A stretch of DNA of 64,000 bases from Acidimicrobiia bacterium (GCA_022820925.1 JAJEEO010000003.1:62001-126000); one strand, 5' to 3'; shown: positions 42,378-51,419, numbered from the stretch's first letter. Notes: generated by a model from the sequence alone, not told the origin. Program-made: numbers and translations.

Positions 42378-43142
42378 CTACAGCTCGCCGGGTTCCTTGC
42401 CGGGCAAGTAGGTGACTGGCAGCCTCGTCAGCCGGCGCACCCGCGAGGGGAGATCGGCCCCCACCAGCCGGGATGCCCCGGCGGGAAGCGTCGACAGGAT
42501 GATCCCGTCGAAGCTGGCACGTGACAGCACCGCCTGGATCGCCCGCATCGGATCGGGGTCGCCCAGCTCTCCGGAGGCCGCGTACGACGCCGCAGCAATC
42601 TTCGCGAGCTGGGCATCCAGCCGCTTCTGTGCCTGCTCCATGCCCAGCGTGTCGGGACCCAGGTAGTCGGCCGCCGGCACATGCTCGGACGGGATGCCTG
42701 TCACCGGATCGGCAGCCAGCATCGACAGCCGCCGGGCCCGGGCATAGCTCTTCGAATGCGTCATCGGCACCAGCAGGTGGAACTCGCAGGGGCCGTGACT
42801 GTTCAGGCGCTCGATCTCTGCGACAACCTCGCCAGTGCCCAGCGTCTGGTTGGCCACGATGAGCCAGCGGGTCACTTCGACATCCGGCGCACCGGGCGTC
42901 AGGCCCGGACGCATCCGGTCAACCTGGAAGGCAAGGCGGAGCTTGATGCGGTAGAGCGCAATCTCGCCGTCCACGAGCATCACGTCGCGTTCTTCGACAT
43001 GTGCCACCGACAGATCACGGATGGTCTTGGTGGCCTCGGCCACTCCCCGCCGCGCCGCGTCCTCCCACGAGATCCGGCTCGCCGCGACCAGCGTGATCAC
43101 CTTCTCGACCGAGTTGCGGTTGCGTTGGGGTGCTTCGTTCAA
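42378..43142 (-). CDS. Dodecin-domain protein fused to a universal-stress-like domain
   Basis: From a TTG at 43142 this 254-residue protein has an N-terminal dodecin-like domain (about 10-75; S-W-E-D-A-A then R-D-L-S-V-A-H-V). A C-terminal alpha/beta domain (about 90-254) has a nucleotide-type strand W-L-I-V-A-N and G-D-P-D-P...S-T-L-P-A-G-A-S near the end, like UspA-related proteins. Dodecins are small flavin or CoA-binding dodecamers, and the fusion would display 12 stress-type domains. A GTG at 43220 is an alternative start. The stand-alone dodecin is divergent from it. Confidence 0.65.
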   Translation of the reverse strand: MNEAPQRNRNSVEKVITLVAASRISWEDAARRGVAEATKTIRDLSVAHVEERDVMLVDGEIALYRIKLRLAFQVDRMRPGLTPGAPDVEVTRWLIVANQTLGTGEVVAEIERLNSHGPCEFHLLVPMTHSKSYARARRLSMLAADPVTGIPSEHVPAADYLGPDTLGMEQAQKRLDAQLAKIAAASYAASGELGDPDPMRAIQAVLSRASFDGIILSTLPAGASRLVGADLPSRVRRLTRLPVTYLPGKEPGEL

Positions 43143-43258
43143 GTTTCGAACCCGTTCGCTGAGCGGCTCGTCCCAGTGGGCGGAGAGCGATGTGCTTCGG
43201 TGGGGCAGACTGTAGGTCACACCGCGAACGTGCGGCACAATGCGCGTGCGAGGGATCC

Positions 43259-43266
43259 AAGGAGGA
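43259..43266 (+). promoter_or_regulatory. Ribosome binding site of dodecin gene
   Basis: AAGGAGGA ends 4 nt before the ATG at 43271. This fixes the start of a very short gene that is otherwise easy to miss. Confidence 0.6.
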
Positions 43267-43270
43267 TTCA

Positions 43271-43480
43271 ATGAGCAGCGTCTACAACGTGATCGAGCTG
43301 ATCGGCACGAGTGACGAATCGTGGGAGAAGGCGACGCAGAACGCGATCACCGAAGCCTCCAAGACTCTGCGGGATCTCCGGGTTGCAGAGGTAGTCGAAC
43401 AGGACGTCGTGATCGAAGGGGGCGCCATCGCGGCGTTCCGCACCAAGGTCCGGCTGTCCTTCAAGCACGAGTCGCCTTGA
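43271..43480 (+). CDS. Dodecin-like flavin/CoA-binding protein
   Basis: This 69-residue protein has the dodecin strand-helix-strand-strand fold: V-Y-N-V-I-E-L-I-G-T-S at the N-terminus, a helix with S-W-E-K-A, and two C-terminal strands ending V-R-L-S-F-K. The Trp that sandwiches flavin in archaeal dodecin (L-D-W-F-E-V) is Val here (L-R-V-A-E-V), and the partner Gln is Arg. It belongs to the R-D-L-R-V-A-E-V subtype, whose ligand may differ. It is divergent from the dodecin-fusion gene. Confidence 0.8.
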   Translation: MSSVYNVIELIGTSDESWEKATQNAITEASKTLRDLRVAEVVEQDVVIEGGAIAAFRTKVRLSFKHESP

Positions 43481-43559
43481 GCTCCTGCCCCCTCTCTACA
43501 GCGAGCTTCCCGCGCGGTCTCGGGGGAGCGCGCGTCCTGCGCAGGCGCCCGGCGATTCG

Positions 43560-45962
43560 ATGACGGAGCGCGGGCTCGACGGCATCCGTGTCGTCGAGAT
43601 GGGCCAGATGGTGGCTGCGCCGTGGACGGCCAAGCTGCTCGCCGATCTGGGCGCTGAGGTCATCAAGGTCGAGCCCCCCAGCGGCGATCGGGCACGCCAG
43701 CGCGGGCCATTGCCGCAGGGTGAGACAGGCCCGGATCCGGTGGGTGGGCTGTTCGCTGCCATCAACACGAACAAGCGCAGCGTGACCGCGGACCTCTCCT
43801 GCACAGAAGGCCGTTCGACGCTGGATCGCCTGCTCGCCGACGCCGATCTGTTCGTCCACGACCTCGCCCCGGACACCGCCGAAGAATGCGGGCTGGCGGC
43901 AGCAGCGCTGCGGGCGCGACATCCGTCGCTCGTGACGTTGTCGATCACTCCGTTCGGCCAGAGCGGGCTCTATGCGAACTGGCGGGCCGAAGAACTGCAG
44001 GTCGTGCACGGCGGCGGCTGGGGCTGGCTGACCCCTGGCTGTGTGGCCGATCCCGAGCTGGCGCCGCTGAAGCCGCACGGCCACCAAGCTGCCTTCCAAT
44101 CCGGATTCGCGGCCGCCTGCGCATCGCTGGCTGCCGTCGACCGGGCACAGCGCACCGGCCACGGCGAGCACATCGACTTCGCCCAGATGTCCTACGTCGT
44201 GGGGATGCTGGAAGCAGCGTTCATCATCTGGTCATACACCGCCGACAACCCCAGCCGACTTGGGGCGCGCATCCTCAACCCGTGGGGGATCTTCCCGACC
44301 AGCGACGGGCACATCTTCCTGGTGTGCGTCGAGGCCGACCAGTGGGAGCGGCTGAAGGACTTCATGGGCCGCCCGGACTGGGCCGACATGGACCTCTTCG
44401 AAACGCTCGAGGGTCGCTTCGAGAACGAGGACCTGCTGCGCCTGTGGCTCGGCGAGTGGATCGCTGCGCAGCCGGCGATGGAGCTGTTCCACCGGGGCCA
44501 GGCAGAGCGGCTGGCATTCGCGCCGGTCAACACGGTGGCGCAGATGGCCGCCGACCCGCACCTGGCTGCCCGAGACTTCCTGGTCACCTACGACCAGCCG
44601 GGGCTGGGCAGCATCACCGTGCCCGGCGCGCCGTCCCGGCTGGCCAAGCCTTGGTGGTCCATCCGCCGTCCGGCTCCCCGCCTCGGCGAGCACAACGGCA
44701 CCCGATTCGATGGCTCAACCAACTCGGTACCCGCACAAGCTGCCTCGAAGCCGACCGACCGGCCGCTCGACGGCATCACCGTCGCCGATTTCAGCTGGGT
44801 CTGGGCCGGCCCGTACTGCACGGTCCAGCTCGCCCACCTCGGCGCCACTGTCATCAAGATCGAATCGTCGGCCCGGCCCGACCTGGGTCGCCGTCTGCCC
44901 ACGCAATCTGTGCACCACGAACCGACGCTCGACACCAACGGCTACTTCAACCAGTACGGCCAGGGCAAGAAGAGCATCGCCATCGACATGGGCACCGCCG
45001 AGGGGCGTTCGTTGGCCAAGCGACTGGCACTGCAATGCGACCTGGTGGTGTCCAACTACGCCACCGGTGTCATGGATGCGTGGGGTCTCGGCTACGAGGC
45101 GCTGTCCGCGGAGCGTCCCGACGTGATCGTGGGCGCCATCAGCGGGTACGGCCACCACGGGCCGTACAAGTCGTACATGGGCTACGGACCGACCACCGGG
45201 CCACTGTCGGGCCTTGCGTCCATGACCGGCTACCCGGGCAGCGCCGCCGACGAGTTGGGCGTGTCGCTCGGCGACCCGGCCGCCGGCATCGCCACGGCCT
45301 TCGCGCTGGTGGCCGCTCTGGTCGCCCGGCGGCGCACCGGCGAGGGCCAGTTCATCGACACCTCCATGTGGGAGGCCACCACCGCATGCACAGCCGAGGG
45401 CTGGATGGAGTGGGTGCTCAGCGGTTCGCAGCCGTCGCCGATGGGCAACTGGGATCCGCTGTGGTCGCCGCACAACCTGTACCGCTGCGCCGGCGATGAC
45501 GACTGGGTGGCCATCTGCTGCACCGACGAGAACGAATGGGCAGCGCTGGCGCGTGTGGTCGGCATCGACAGCAGCGATGAACGCTTCGCGATGGCAGCAG
45601 ATCGGAAATCCAGCGAGGTCGAACTCGACAAGGTCATCGGCGCATGGACCCGCGAGCGAGACCAATGGGATGTCACCGAGCTGCTGCAAGAGGCAGGAGT
45701 GCCGGCGCTTCCGTCGCTCAGCTCACGCTCACTCGAGCAGAACCCGCACTTGGCCGCCCGTGGGCTCATCGAGCGCCTGCATCATCCCGTCGTCGGCCAG
45801 ATGAGCCACGTCGGCATCCCGTGGCTGTTGACCGACGGCACCAACGGCGTGCGCTCGCCCGCTCCGACGCTCGGCCAGCACACCCACGAAGTGCTCACCG
45901 ATTTCCTGGGCCTGGATGAGTCCGAGATCGCAGCCCTCGAAGCGGCAGGCGCCCTGCGCTGA
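43560..45962 (+). CDS. Double CaiB/BaiF (family III) CoA-transferase
   Basis: This 800-residue protein contains two complete family III CoA-transferase units in tandem, roughly 1-385 and 400-800. Each begins with L-D-G-I-(R/T)-V and has D-L-G-A-E-V-I-K-V-E or L-G-A-T-V-I-K-I-E. At the catalytic helix the second unit has S-M-W-E-A-T with an acid, while the first has F-A-Q-M-S-Y with none, so one unit may be structural. Normal enzymes are intertwined dimers, so the fusion may make an asymmetric single-chain dimer. The dodecin gene is 79 bp upstream. Substrate unknown. Confidence 0.85.
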   Translation: MTERGLDGIRVVEMGQMVAAPWTAKLLADLGAEVIKVEPPSGDRARQRGPLPQGETGPDPVGGLFAAINTNKRSVTADLSCTEGRSTLDRLLADADLFVHDLAPDTAEECGLAAAALRARHPSLVTLSITPFGQSGLYANWRAEELQVVHGGGWGWLTPGCVADPELAPLKPHGHQAAFQSGFAAACASLAAVDRAQRTGHGEHIDFAQMSYVVGMLEAAFIIWSYTADNPSRLGARILNPWGIFPTSDGHIFLVCVEADQWERLKDFMGRPDWADMDLFETLEGRFENEDLLRLWLGEWIAAQPAMELFHRGQAERLAFAPVNTVAQMAADPHLAARDFLVTYDQPGLGSITVPGAPSRLAKPWWSIRRPAPRLGEHNGTRFDGSTNSVPAQAASKPTDRPLDGITVADFSWVWAGPYCTVQLAHLGATVIKIESSARPDLGRRLPTQSVHHEPTLDTNGYFNQYGQGKKSIAIDMGTAEGRSLAKRLALQCDLVVSNYATGVMDAWGLGYEALSAERPDVIVGAISGYGHHGPYKSYMGYGPTTGPLSGLASMTGYPGSAADELGVSLGDPAAGIATAFALVAALVARRRTGEGQFIDTSMWEATTACTAEGWMEWVLSGSQPSPMGNWDPLWSPHNLYRCAGDDDWVAICCTDENEWAALARVVGIDSSDERFAMAADRKSSEVELDKVIGAWTRERDQWDVTELLQEAGVPALPSLSSRSLEQNPHLAARGLIERLHHPVVGQMSHVGIPWLLTDGTNGVRSPAPTLGQHTHEVLTDFLGLDESEIAALEAAGALR

Positions 45963-45965
45963 GCG

Positions 45966-46763
45966 CTACTCGGGCCAGTCGGTGAGGGTGACGACGTCGA
46001 AGGTCGCGCCGACGGGGTCGGCGATCGTGGCCATGCGGCCCGGGCCCCAGTCGAAGGGCGGAACGATCACGTTGCCGCCGTTGGCCGTCGCTGCAGCGCA
46101 GGCGGCGTCGACGTCGTTCACCCCGAAGCTCACCCGCCAGTGCGGCGGAACGCCGGGAGGCAACGGTTCAACCGACGTGCTCGCCACCGGGTCTCCGTCG
46201 AGTGTGAACACCGTCGGAGAGTCGGGCACGCCTTCCATCGATCCCGCTTCCCAGCCGAACAGTTCGCAGTAGAAGGCTTCTGCGGCCTCGTCGTCGTGCG
46301 TGGCGACTTCGGCCCACGTGAACGCACCCGGGGCGTTCACGATTCCCGCGCCGATCGCGGTGATCGGCGTCCAGGTGCAGAACACGGCTCCCGTTGGGTC
46401 GGCTGCGATGACCATGCGGCCCGCGGCGTTCGGACCCGGCTCGGGCACATCGATGGCCGGCCGCATGACCGCTCCGCCGGCTGCCGCAACCTGACCGGCG
46501 AATTCGTCGGCATCGTCCACGGTGACGTAGACGTTCCAGCAGGGCGGCACGCCTTCGCTGAGCATCTCGGCGGGGATGTCGAAGACCCCTGCGGCAGGGT
46601 GCCCGTCCACGACGGCCATGACGTAACTGACCTCGCCGGTGGGGTCGCGCTCGTAGTCCCAGCCCATGACCGCTCCGTAGAAGTCGATGGCGCCCTCCAC
46701 GTCGGTGGTCGCCAAGTCGACCCAGGAGGGAGTCCCGGCCGGGTGGCTGTTTCGTATCGGCAT
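45966..46763 (-). CDS. VOC-superfamily protein with two glyoxalase-type domains
   Basis: This 265-residue protein has two glyoxalase/bleomycin-resistance folds (about 10-130 and 140-260). Each has a beta-alpha-beta start (S-W-V-D-L-A-T then A-I-D-F-Y; T-W-A-E-V-A-T then A-E-A-F-Y) and a closing A-(D/I)-P-x-G-A strand. GGAAG lies close to the ATG. Actinobacterial members often bind hydrophobic antibiotics or act as dioxygenases. No metal ligand set is convincing. Confidence 0.8.
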   Translation of the reverse strand: MPIRNSHPAGTPSWVDLATTDVEGAIDFYGAVMGWDYERDPTGEVSYVMAVVDGHPAAGVFDIPAEMLSEGVPPCWNVYVTVDDADEFAGQVAAAGGAVMRPAIDVPEPGPNAAGRMVIAADPTGAVFCTWTPITAIGAGIVNAPGAFTWAEVATHDDEAAEAFYCELFGWEAGSMEGVPDSPTVFTLDGDPVASTSVEPLPPGVPPHWRVSFGVNDVDAACAAATANGGNVIVPPFDWGPGRMATIADPVGATFDVVTLTDWPE

Positions 46764-46818
46764 GTCTTCCGTCGCTCCTCGTTGTTCTTGCTGCGTCTGG
46801 CTCCGCGGTTGTCTTCGG

Positions 46819-47808
46819 TCAGTCGGCCGCGGGGGCTGCGAGGGCACGCCGCATCGCGATGGCGGTCAGTTCCTGAGCCTCGTGTGCCTGGTCCAAGAAG
46901 CGGGTCATGCCGAAGAAGCCGTGGAACTGGCCCGGGTACTCGATGAGCGTCGTGGGCACTCCGGCATCGGCGAGCTTCTGTGCGTATTCGACGCCCTCGT
47001 CGCGCAGCGGATCGTGACCGGCCACGATGACCAAGGCGGGCGCGGCACCCGATGCGTCGTCCACCGCGAGCGGAGCTGCGTACGGGTTGCTGCGCTCGGA
47101 CGGCGGGCAGTAGAGATCGTCGAACCAGGCCATCGTGTCGCGGGTCAGCAGGTAGCCCTCGGCGTTGGCGATCATCGAATGGGTGTCGCGGTCGAAGTCG
47201 GTCACGGGGTAGATCAGCACCTGCAGCGCCGGCTGGCCGCAAGCGTCGCCGTTCGCAGCGCCGTCCCGGCACATGAGCGCCACAGCGGCGGCGAGATTGC
47301 CACCTGCGCTGTCGCCGCCGATCGCCACGCGAGCCGGGTCGACGCCCAACGACGCAGCGTTGTCGATCACCCACTGCGTGGCAGCACAGCAGTCATCAGC
47401 CGGTGCTGGGAACGGATCCTCGGGTGCGAGGCGGTAGTCCACCGACACCGTCACGACGCCGGCCAGCATGGTCAGGGCCCGGCACGTGCGGTCGTGGGTC
47501 TCGATGCTGCCGACCACCCAGCCGCCGCCGTGGAAGTACACGAGGCAGCCGAGCGTGCCGCTTGCATCGGCATTGGCCGCGCCGTCGCCAGGCCGGTAGA
47601 TGCGTACGGCGATCTCGTTGCCGTCGGGGCCCGGAATCGTCCGGTCCTCGGTGGTGGCAACCTCGACGAATTCGCCGGCGGGCGGCATCTCCTCGAAGCC
47701 CGCCCGGGCACGTTCGTGACCGACATCCTGGAATGACGGTCGGCCCAGCGCGTTCAGCTGGTCGATGACTTGGGATGCTTCTGCTTCAAGTGTCACGGCG
47801 CGCAGCAT
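46819..47808 (-). CDS. Hormone-sensitive-lipase family esterase
   Basis: This 329-residue alpha/beta hydrolase has the HSL oxyanion motif F-H-G-G-G-W near 92, nucleophile G-D-S-A-G-G-N near 165, Asp in G-H-D-P-L-R-D-E near 255, and His in Q-F-H-G-F near 293. It would cut short-chain esters. The start at 47808 is chosen, and an in-frame GTG four codons later is possible. It lies 55 bp upstream of, and in line with, the VOC gene. Confidence 0.85.
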   Translation of the reverse strand: MLRAVTLEAEASQVIDQLNALGRPSFQDVGHERARAGFEEMPPAGEFVEVATTEDRTIPGPDGNEIAVRIYRPGDGAANADASGTLGCLVYFHGGGWVVGSIETHDRTCRALTMLAGVVTVSVDYRLAPEDPFPAPADDCCAATQWVIDNAASLGVDPARVAIGGDSAGGNLAAAVALMCRDGAANGDACGQPALQVLIYPVTDFDRDTHSMIANAEGYLLTRDTMAWFDDLYCPPSERSNPYAAPLAVDDASGAAPALVIVAGHDPLRDEGVEYAQKLADAGVPTTLIEYPGQFHGFFGMTRFLDQAHEAQELTAIAMRRALAAPAAD

Positions 47809-47822
47809 AGGAGGCTGAGCCT

Positions 47823-47918
47823 CGGGCCCAAGCGGCCTGCGAGCGAAGGGAGCTAGAGCGGCAAGCACGGGGCGAAGCCGGGGCCCGAGCGGCCCGCGAG
47901 CAAAGCGAGCTAGAGCGG
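47823..47918. repeat. Imperfect tandem repeat, 57-bp period
   Basis: About 39 bp beginning at 47823 recurs from 47880 with a few changes. GCTAGAGCGG and GCGAGC(G/A)AAG(G/C)GAG are the conserved parts. It fills most of the 242-bp divergent gap upstream of the esterase and contains no ORF. Confidence 0.5.
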
Positions 47919-47954
47919 GAGACTTGGCGGGGGCGGGAGCCTCGCGGGGCGGTT

Positions 47955-47969
47955 GGAAGCCGAGCTTCC
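47955..47969. other. Short perfect hairpin in divergent region
   Basis: GGAAGC (47955-47960), CGA loop, GCTTCC (47964-47969) form a perfect 6-bp stem about 80 bp before the amidohydrolase ATG. It may affect that gene's leader. Confidence 0.3.
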
Positions 47970-48050
47970 GCCGGTGCCCGACCTCCCGCTGCCGTACGCT
48001 GATGCGGGCACGGCCGCAAGCGGAAGCGGCGGCGATGACGGGGGCATGAC

Positions 48051-49769
48051 ATGGGTGATCTGCTGATCTCAGGCGGGAGTCTGATCGACGGGACGGGCGC
48101 TGAGCCGCGCCGGGCCGACGTGCTCATCTCCGACGGCGTCGTGGCTGAGATCGGCGAGTCGCCCGGCGATCTCGCCGGCCGTCGGGTCGACCGCACCATC
48201 GACGCCGAGGGCCACGTCGTCACGCCCGGGTTCATCGACGTGCACACCCACATGGATGCCCAGATCGCCTGGGATCCAATGGGCGAGAGCTCGTGCTTCC
48301 ACGGCGTGACCACCGCCGTGATGGGCAACTGCGGCTTCACGCTGGCACCTGCCCGACCCGACGCCCGCCATCTGGTGGTGCGCAATCTCGAACGGGCCGA
48401 GGACATCTCCGCCGAGGCGATGGCCGCAGGCATCGACTGGACATGGGAGACCTTCCCCGAATACCTCGACTTCGTGGACGCCACGCCCAAGGGCATCAAC
48501 TACGCCGGCTACCTCGGCCACTCGGCGCTGCGCACGTGGGCCATGGGCGAGGCGGCCTTCGACCGGGGCGCCAACGATGACGAGCTGGCGTTGATGCTGC
48601 AGCAGCTGCGCGATTCGCTGCACGCCGGCGCCATCGGCTTCACCACTTCCATCTCCTACAACCACGAGACCGCCGACGACCGCCCGGTTGCCTCTCGTCT
48701 GGCCGAGTGGTCGGAGATCGACGCCCTGGTCAGCGAGATGGGCGTCATGGGCGCAGGCATCTTCGAGCTGGCCAACCACGGAGATCTGCGCTCGCGTGAC
48801 GCAGAGCGCAACGACGCGTATGTCGCCAAGATCGTCGAACTGGGCGCCCGTACCGGCGTCCCGATCACCTACGGCATGCTCGCCCCTTCCAGCCAAGACC
48901 ACCACTGGAAGCCGGTGCTCAAGCTGCTCGACGGCATCAACGCAGCGGGCGGCGTCTCGTGGGGTCAGGCGCACACTCGCTGCCTAGGGACCTTGCTGTC
49001 GTTCAAGACCTCGCTGCCGTTCGATGCGCTGCCGCTGTGGCGTGAGGTGCGCGCGAGATCGCGGGGTGAGCAGTGGGCTGCGTTGCGGGACCCCGAGATC
49101 CGGCGGCGCCTCGTCGACGAGGCCGAGAACGGCGACTACGGCAGAGCCCTCGGCCCCGAGGCGCGCAAGCCCGTCTGGGAGCACATCTACCCGCTGACCC
49201 GACCGCTGCCGCCGTTCCGCACCATGGACGTGATCGCAGCCGAGCGCGGCACGACGCCGATGGAGGCGTTCGTCGATCTCGCGCTCGACAGCGATCTGGA
49301 GATGTTTTTCGTCCAGGCCCTCGCCAACCAGGACCAGGACTTGGTGCTGCATCTGCTGAGGCACCCCCGGGCGATCCCCACGTTCTCCGACAGCGGGGCG
49401 CACGTCACCCAGATCATGGACTCGTCGCTGCAGACCCACCTGCTCGGCCACTGGGTGCGTGACCGCCAAGAGTTCACGCTGGAAGACGCAGTGCACCGCA
49501 TCACCCAGCTGCCGGCGCAGGCATGGGGCTTCGATGACCGTGGGGTGCTGGCGGTCGGCAAGGCCGCCGATGTCAACGTGTTCGACCCCGAGACGGTGTC
49601 GCCGGACATGCCCAGGCTGGTGCACGACCTGCCGGCAGGGGCGTCCCGCCTGCGCCAGACGGCCACCGGCTTCGCCGCCACCATCGTCAACGGCGAAGTC
49701 ATCACCGAGAACGGCAAGGTGACCGGCGCAGTGCCGGGTCAGCTCCTGCGCGGCCCGCTGGCCCGCTGA
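48051..49769 (+). CDS. Amidohydrolase, N-acyl-D-amino-acid deacylase-like
   Basis: This 572-residue metal-dependent amidohydrolase has H-T-H-M-D near 64-68 for metal, G-N-C-G-F-T near 93 with a Cys ligand, and S-D-S-G-A-H near 446 with the catalytic Asp. This is the D-aminoacylase pattern, hydrolysing N-acyl-D-amino acids (or N-acyl-D-glutamate) to D-amino acid and fatty acid. The ATG at 48051 follows a region of repeats. A close alternative is a hydantoinase-like imidase. Confidence 0.85.
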   Translation: MGDLLISGGSLIDGTGAEPRRADVLISDGVVAEIGESPGDLAGRRVDRTIDAEGHVVTPGFIDVHTHMDAQIAWDPMGESSCFHGVTTAVMGNCGFTLAPARPDARHLVVRNLERAEDISAEAMAAGIDWTWETFPEYLDFVDATPKGINYAGYLGHSALRTWAMGEAAFDRGANDDELALMLQQLRDSLHAGAIGFTTSISYNHETADDRPVASRLAEWSEIDALVSEMGVMGAGIFELANHGDLRSRDAERNDAYVAKIVELGARTGVPITYGMLAPSSQDHHWKPVLKLLDGINAAGGVSWGQAHTRCLGTLLSFKTSLPFDALPLWREVRARSRGEQWAALRDPEIRRRLVDEAENGDYGRALGPEARKPVWEHIYPLTRPLPPFRTMDVIAAERGTTPMEAFVDLALDSDLEMFFVQALANQDQDLVLHLLRHPRAIPTFSDSGAHVTQIMDSSLQTHLLGHWVRDRQEFTLEDAVHRITQLPAQAWGFDDRGVLAVGKAADVNVFDPETVSPDMPRLVHDLPAGASRLRQTATGFAATIVNGEVITENGKVTGAVPGQLLRGPLAR

Positions 49770-49775
49770 ACGGCC

Positions 49776-49794
49776 CCGCGAAGCTCGCTCGCGG
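49776..49794. terminator. Hairpin between convergent genes
   Basis: CCGCGA (49776-49781) and TCGCGG (49789-49794) form a perfect 6-bp stem with a 7-nt loop between the converging amidohydrolase and epimerase genes. Confidence 0.45.
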
Positions 49795-49800
49795 ATCGGC

Positions 49801-50967
49801 TCAACGGCTGGCCGGCCTGACCGGCAACTCGGCTGCGTTCAAGCTCTGCCGCTTCTCTGTGATGCCTGGGTTGGGACGGTTGCCGACGTAGGCGCTGCCG
49901 TAGTTCGGCTCGCTGGCCCATTCGATGCTGTCCAGCGCTGTCCCGAGTCCGCGGCGGGCGTCATTCCAGGCCTCGACGAGGCGATCCTCGGCGTCGTAGT
50001 CGAAGGGGTCGCCCAGCCGCTGTTCGAGCGCTCCGCCGCGTTCGAGCGGGTTCTCGGCCAGCCAGCGTGCGGCGGCCCGCCACGCATCGACGGGCGCCAG
50101 CACATCGCGGTAGCCGAGATCCCGCACGGTCGGACCGATGTCGAGCACCCGGTGCGTGGTGGACCAACTGCCCACCAGCGGACGTGCCGATGCCGCCAGG
50201 TCGTAGGGCAGCGACACCAGTTCCCAGCGATGGCCAAGCTCGTCCGCGATGACTTCGGCGATCTGGGCGATCGACAGCGCTGACGAGTCGGCGACGTTGT
50301 AGATGCCGCCGAGCGCGGCGGCAGGCGCATCGCACGCCAGCAGCGTGGCGTGTGCGGCATTGCCGATCCATCCCTGGCTCTTCACCGTCAAGCCCCCATC
50401 GGCCACGACGAGGTGTGGCCTCCGGTCGAGCGCCCTGCGCACGAGCGGCCATTCGCGGGGTAGTGGCTGGCGCGGACCGTAGAGCTGGGGATAGCGCAGG
50501 TGGATCGCCCCCGGGTGGTGCTCGAAGACGGCCTCCTCGGTGACCCGGATCATCCGCAGCTTGCGGAACTCCTCGCCGTCGCCGACCAGCGGCGCATCGT
50601 GGGGCAGCGGCACCGGCATGCCGAGCGGGAACAGGTCGTCGGGGCTGCCGAAGCCCCGGTACACGCCGACACCGCCGATCGACACGAAGTGGCCGCAGCG
50701 TCCCGCCAGCAGCGGCGCCAGCATCCGCAGCCGCCCGTACATGGCCACGACGAGATCGAACGACTCGCCGCCGAGCGCACCGGCGGCGGCCTCGCTGTCG
50801 AAGGGGTCGGAGTGGATGTGGCGGACCTCGGGACCGATCAGGTCGGTCTCGTGACGTCCCGTGTGCAGGATCGTCACGTCGCAGCCGCGCTCGATCAGCC
50901 CGTTGACGACAAGTGGCCCAGTCGGGCCGGTGCCCCCGACCACTAACGCTGTGCGGTGCGACGTCAC
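49801..50967 (-). CDS. NAD-dependent epimerase/dehydratase family protein
   Basis: This 388-residue Rossmann-fold protein has the dinucleotide motif V-G-G-T-G-P-T-G near 8-15. An R-Y-P-Q-L-Y-G-P segment near 180 resembles extended SDRs, and I-Y-N-V-A-D-S near 235 a substrate region. The usual Y-x-x-x-K is not clear (G-V-Y-R-G-F), so it may be an atypical or non-catalytic reductase. GTG at 50967 begins directly at the Rossmann strand. Upstream codons to 51087 look non-coding. Function unknown. Confidence 0.75.
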   Translation of the reverse strand: MTSHRTALVVGGTGPTGPLVVNGLIERGCDVTILHTGRHETDLIGPEVRHIHSDPFDSEAAAGALGGESFDLVVAMYGRLRMLAPLLAGRCGHFVSIGGVGVYRGFGSPDDLFPLGMPVPLPHDAPLVGDGEEFRKLRMIRVTEEAVFEHHPGAIHLRYPQLYGPRQPLPREWPLVRRALDRRPHLVVADGGLTVKSQGWIGNAAHATLLACDAPAAALGGIYNVADSSALSIAQIAEVIADELGHRWELVSLPYDLAASARPLVGSWSTTHRVLDIGPTVRDLGYRDVLAPVDAWRAAARWLAENPLERGGALEQRLGDPFDYDAEDRLVEAWNDARRGLGTALDSIEWASEPNYGSAYVGNRPNPGITEKRQSLNAAELPVRPASR

Positions 50968-51107
50968 CGGATCATTGTGCCGTGTGGTCTCGAACGGATC
51001 TGGTTCGCCTGGTTCGCGTGGGCTTGAGGCGAGGTAACGGCGCAGCGCGGCGTGTAGCTTCATACGGACCACATTTCGCATTGACACGATGAGACCAGGG
51101 GGATGCT

Positions 51108-51350
51108 GTGGCGACCAAGGCTGGAGAGCGTCTGGACTTCGACGGCGGCGTACAGGTCATCGTCACCAAGGGTGGCGAGGCCGATATTTCTGCGTCGTCT
51201 GGCGGCGAGGGACTCAAGGTCGGCAAGCGCTACCAGGATGAGGATTCCGGTATCGAGGTGCTCGTCACCAAGCCGGGCGCGGTGACCTTGCAGTGCAACG
51301 GCAAGGACATGGCGCTGCAGGAGCCCAAGAAGACCAAGTCGGCCGACTGA
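51108..51350 (+). CDS. Small beta-rich hypothetical protein with repeated V-x-V-T-K motif
   Basis: This 80-residue ORF starts at GTG after GGGGGA. It has two related segments, V-Q-V-I-V-T-K-G-G and I-E-V-L-V-T-K-P-G, separated by a Gly/Ser/Asp stretch, and ends in a Lys-rich tail. No signal peptide or membrane helix is present. The internal repeat and good ribosome site argue it is real. I do not recognise the family. Confidence 0.65.
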   Translation: MATKAGERLDFDGGVQVIVTKGGEADISASSGGEGLKVGKRYQDEDSGIEVLVTKPGAVTLQCNGKDMALQEPKKTKSAD

Positions 51351-51419
51351 GGCCGATCATCAGGCACGGGGCCGACTGAGGGACAACCTGCGCCGGCCAC
51401 CCGAGGGGGTGGTGGCACC

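Noticed and set aside
43271..43480. Dodecin judged broken because it lacks the flavin Trp
   Set aside because: The same substitutions occur in the fused copy and the strand pattern is intact, so a distinct ligand subtype is more likely than decay.
51348..51350. TGA between the small protein and the hydratase as a second recoded codon
   Set aside because: Both sides make sense as separate proteins, the TGA is not at a Cys position, and a ribosome site precedes the CTG.
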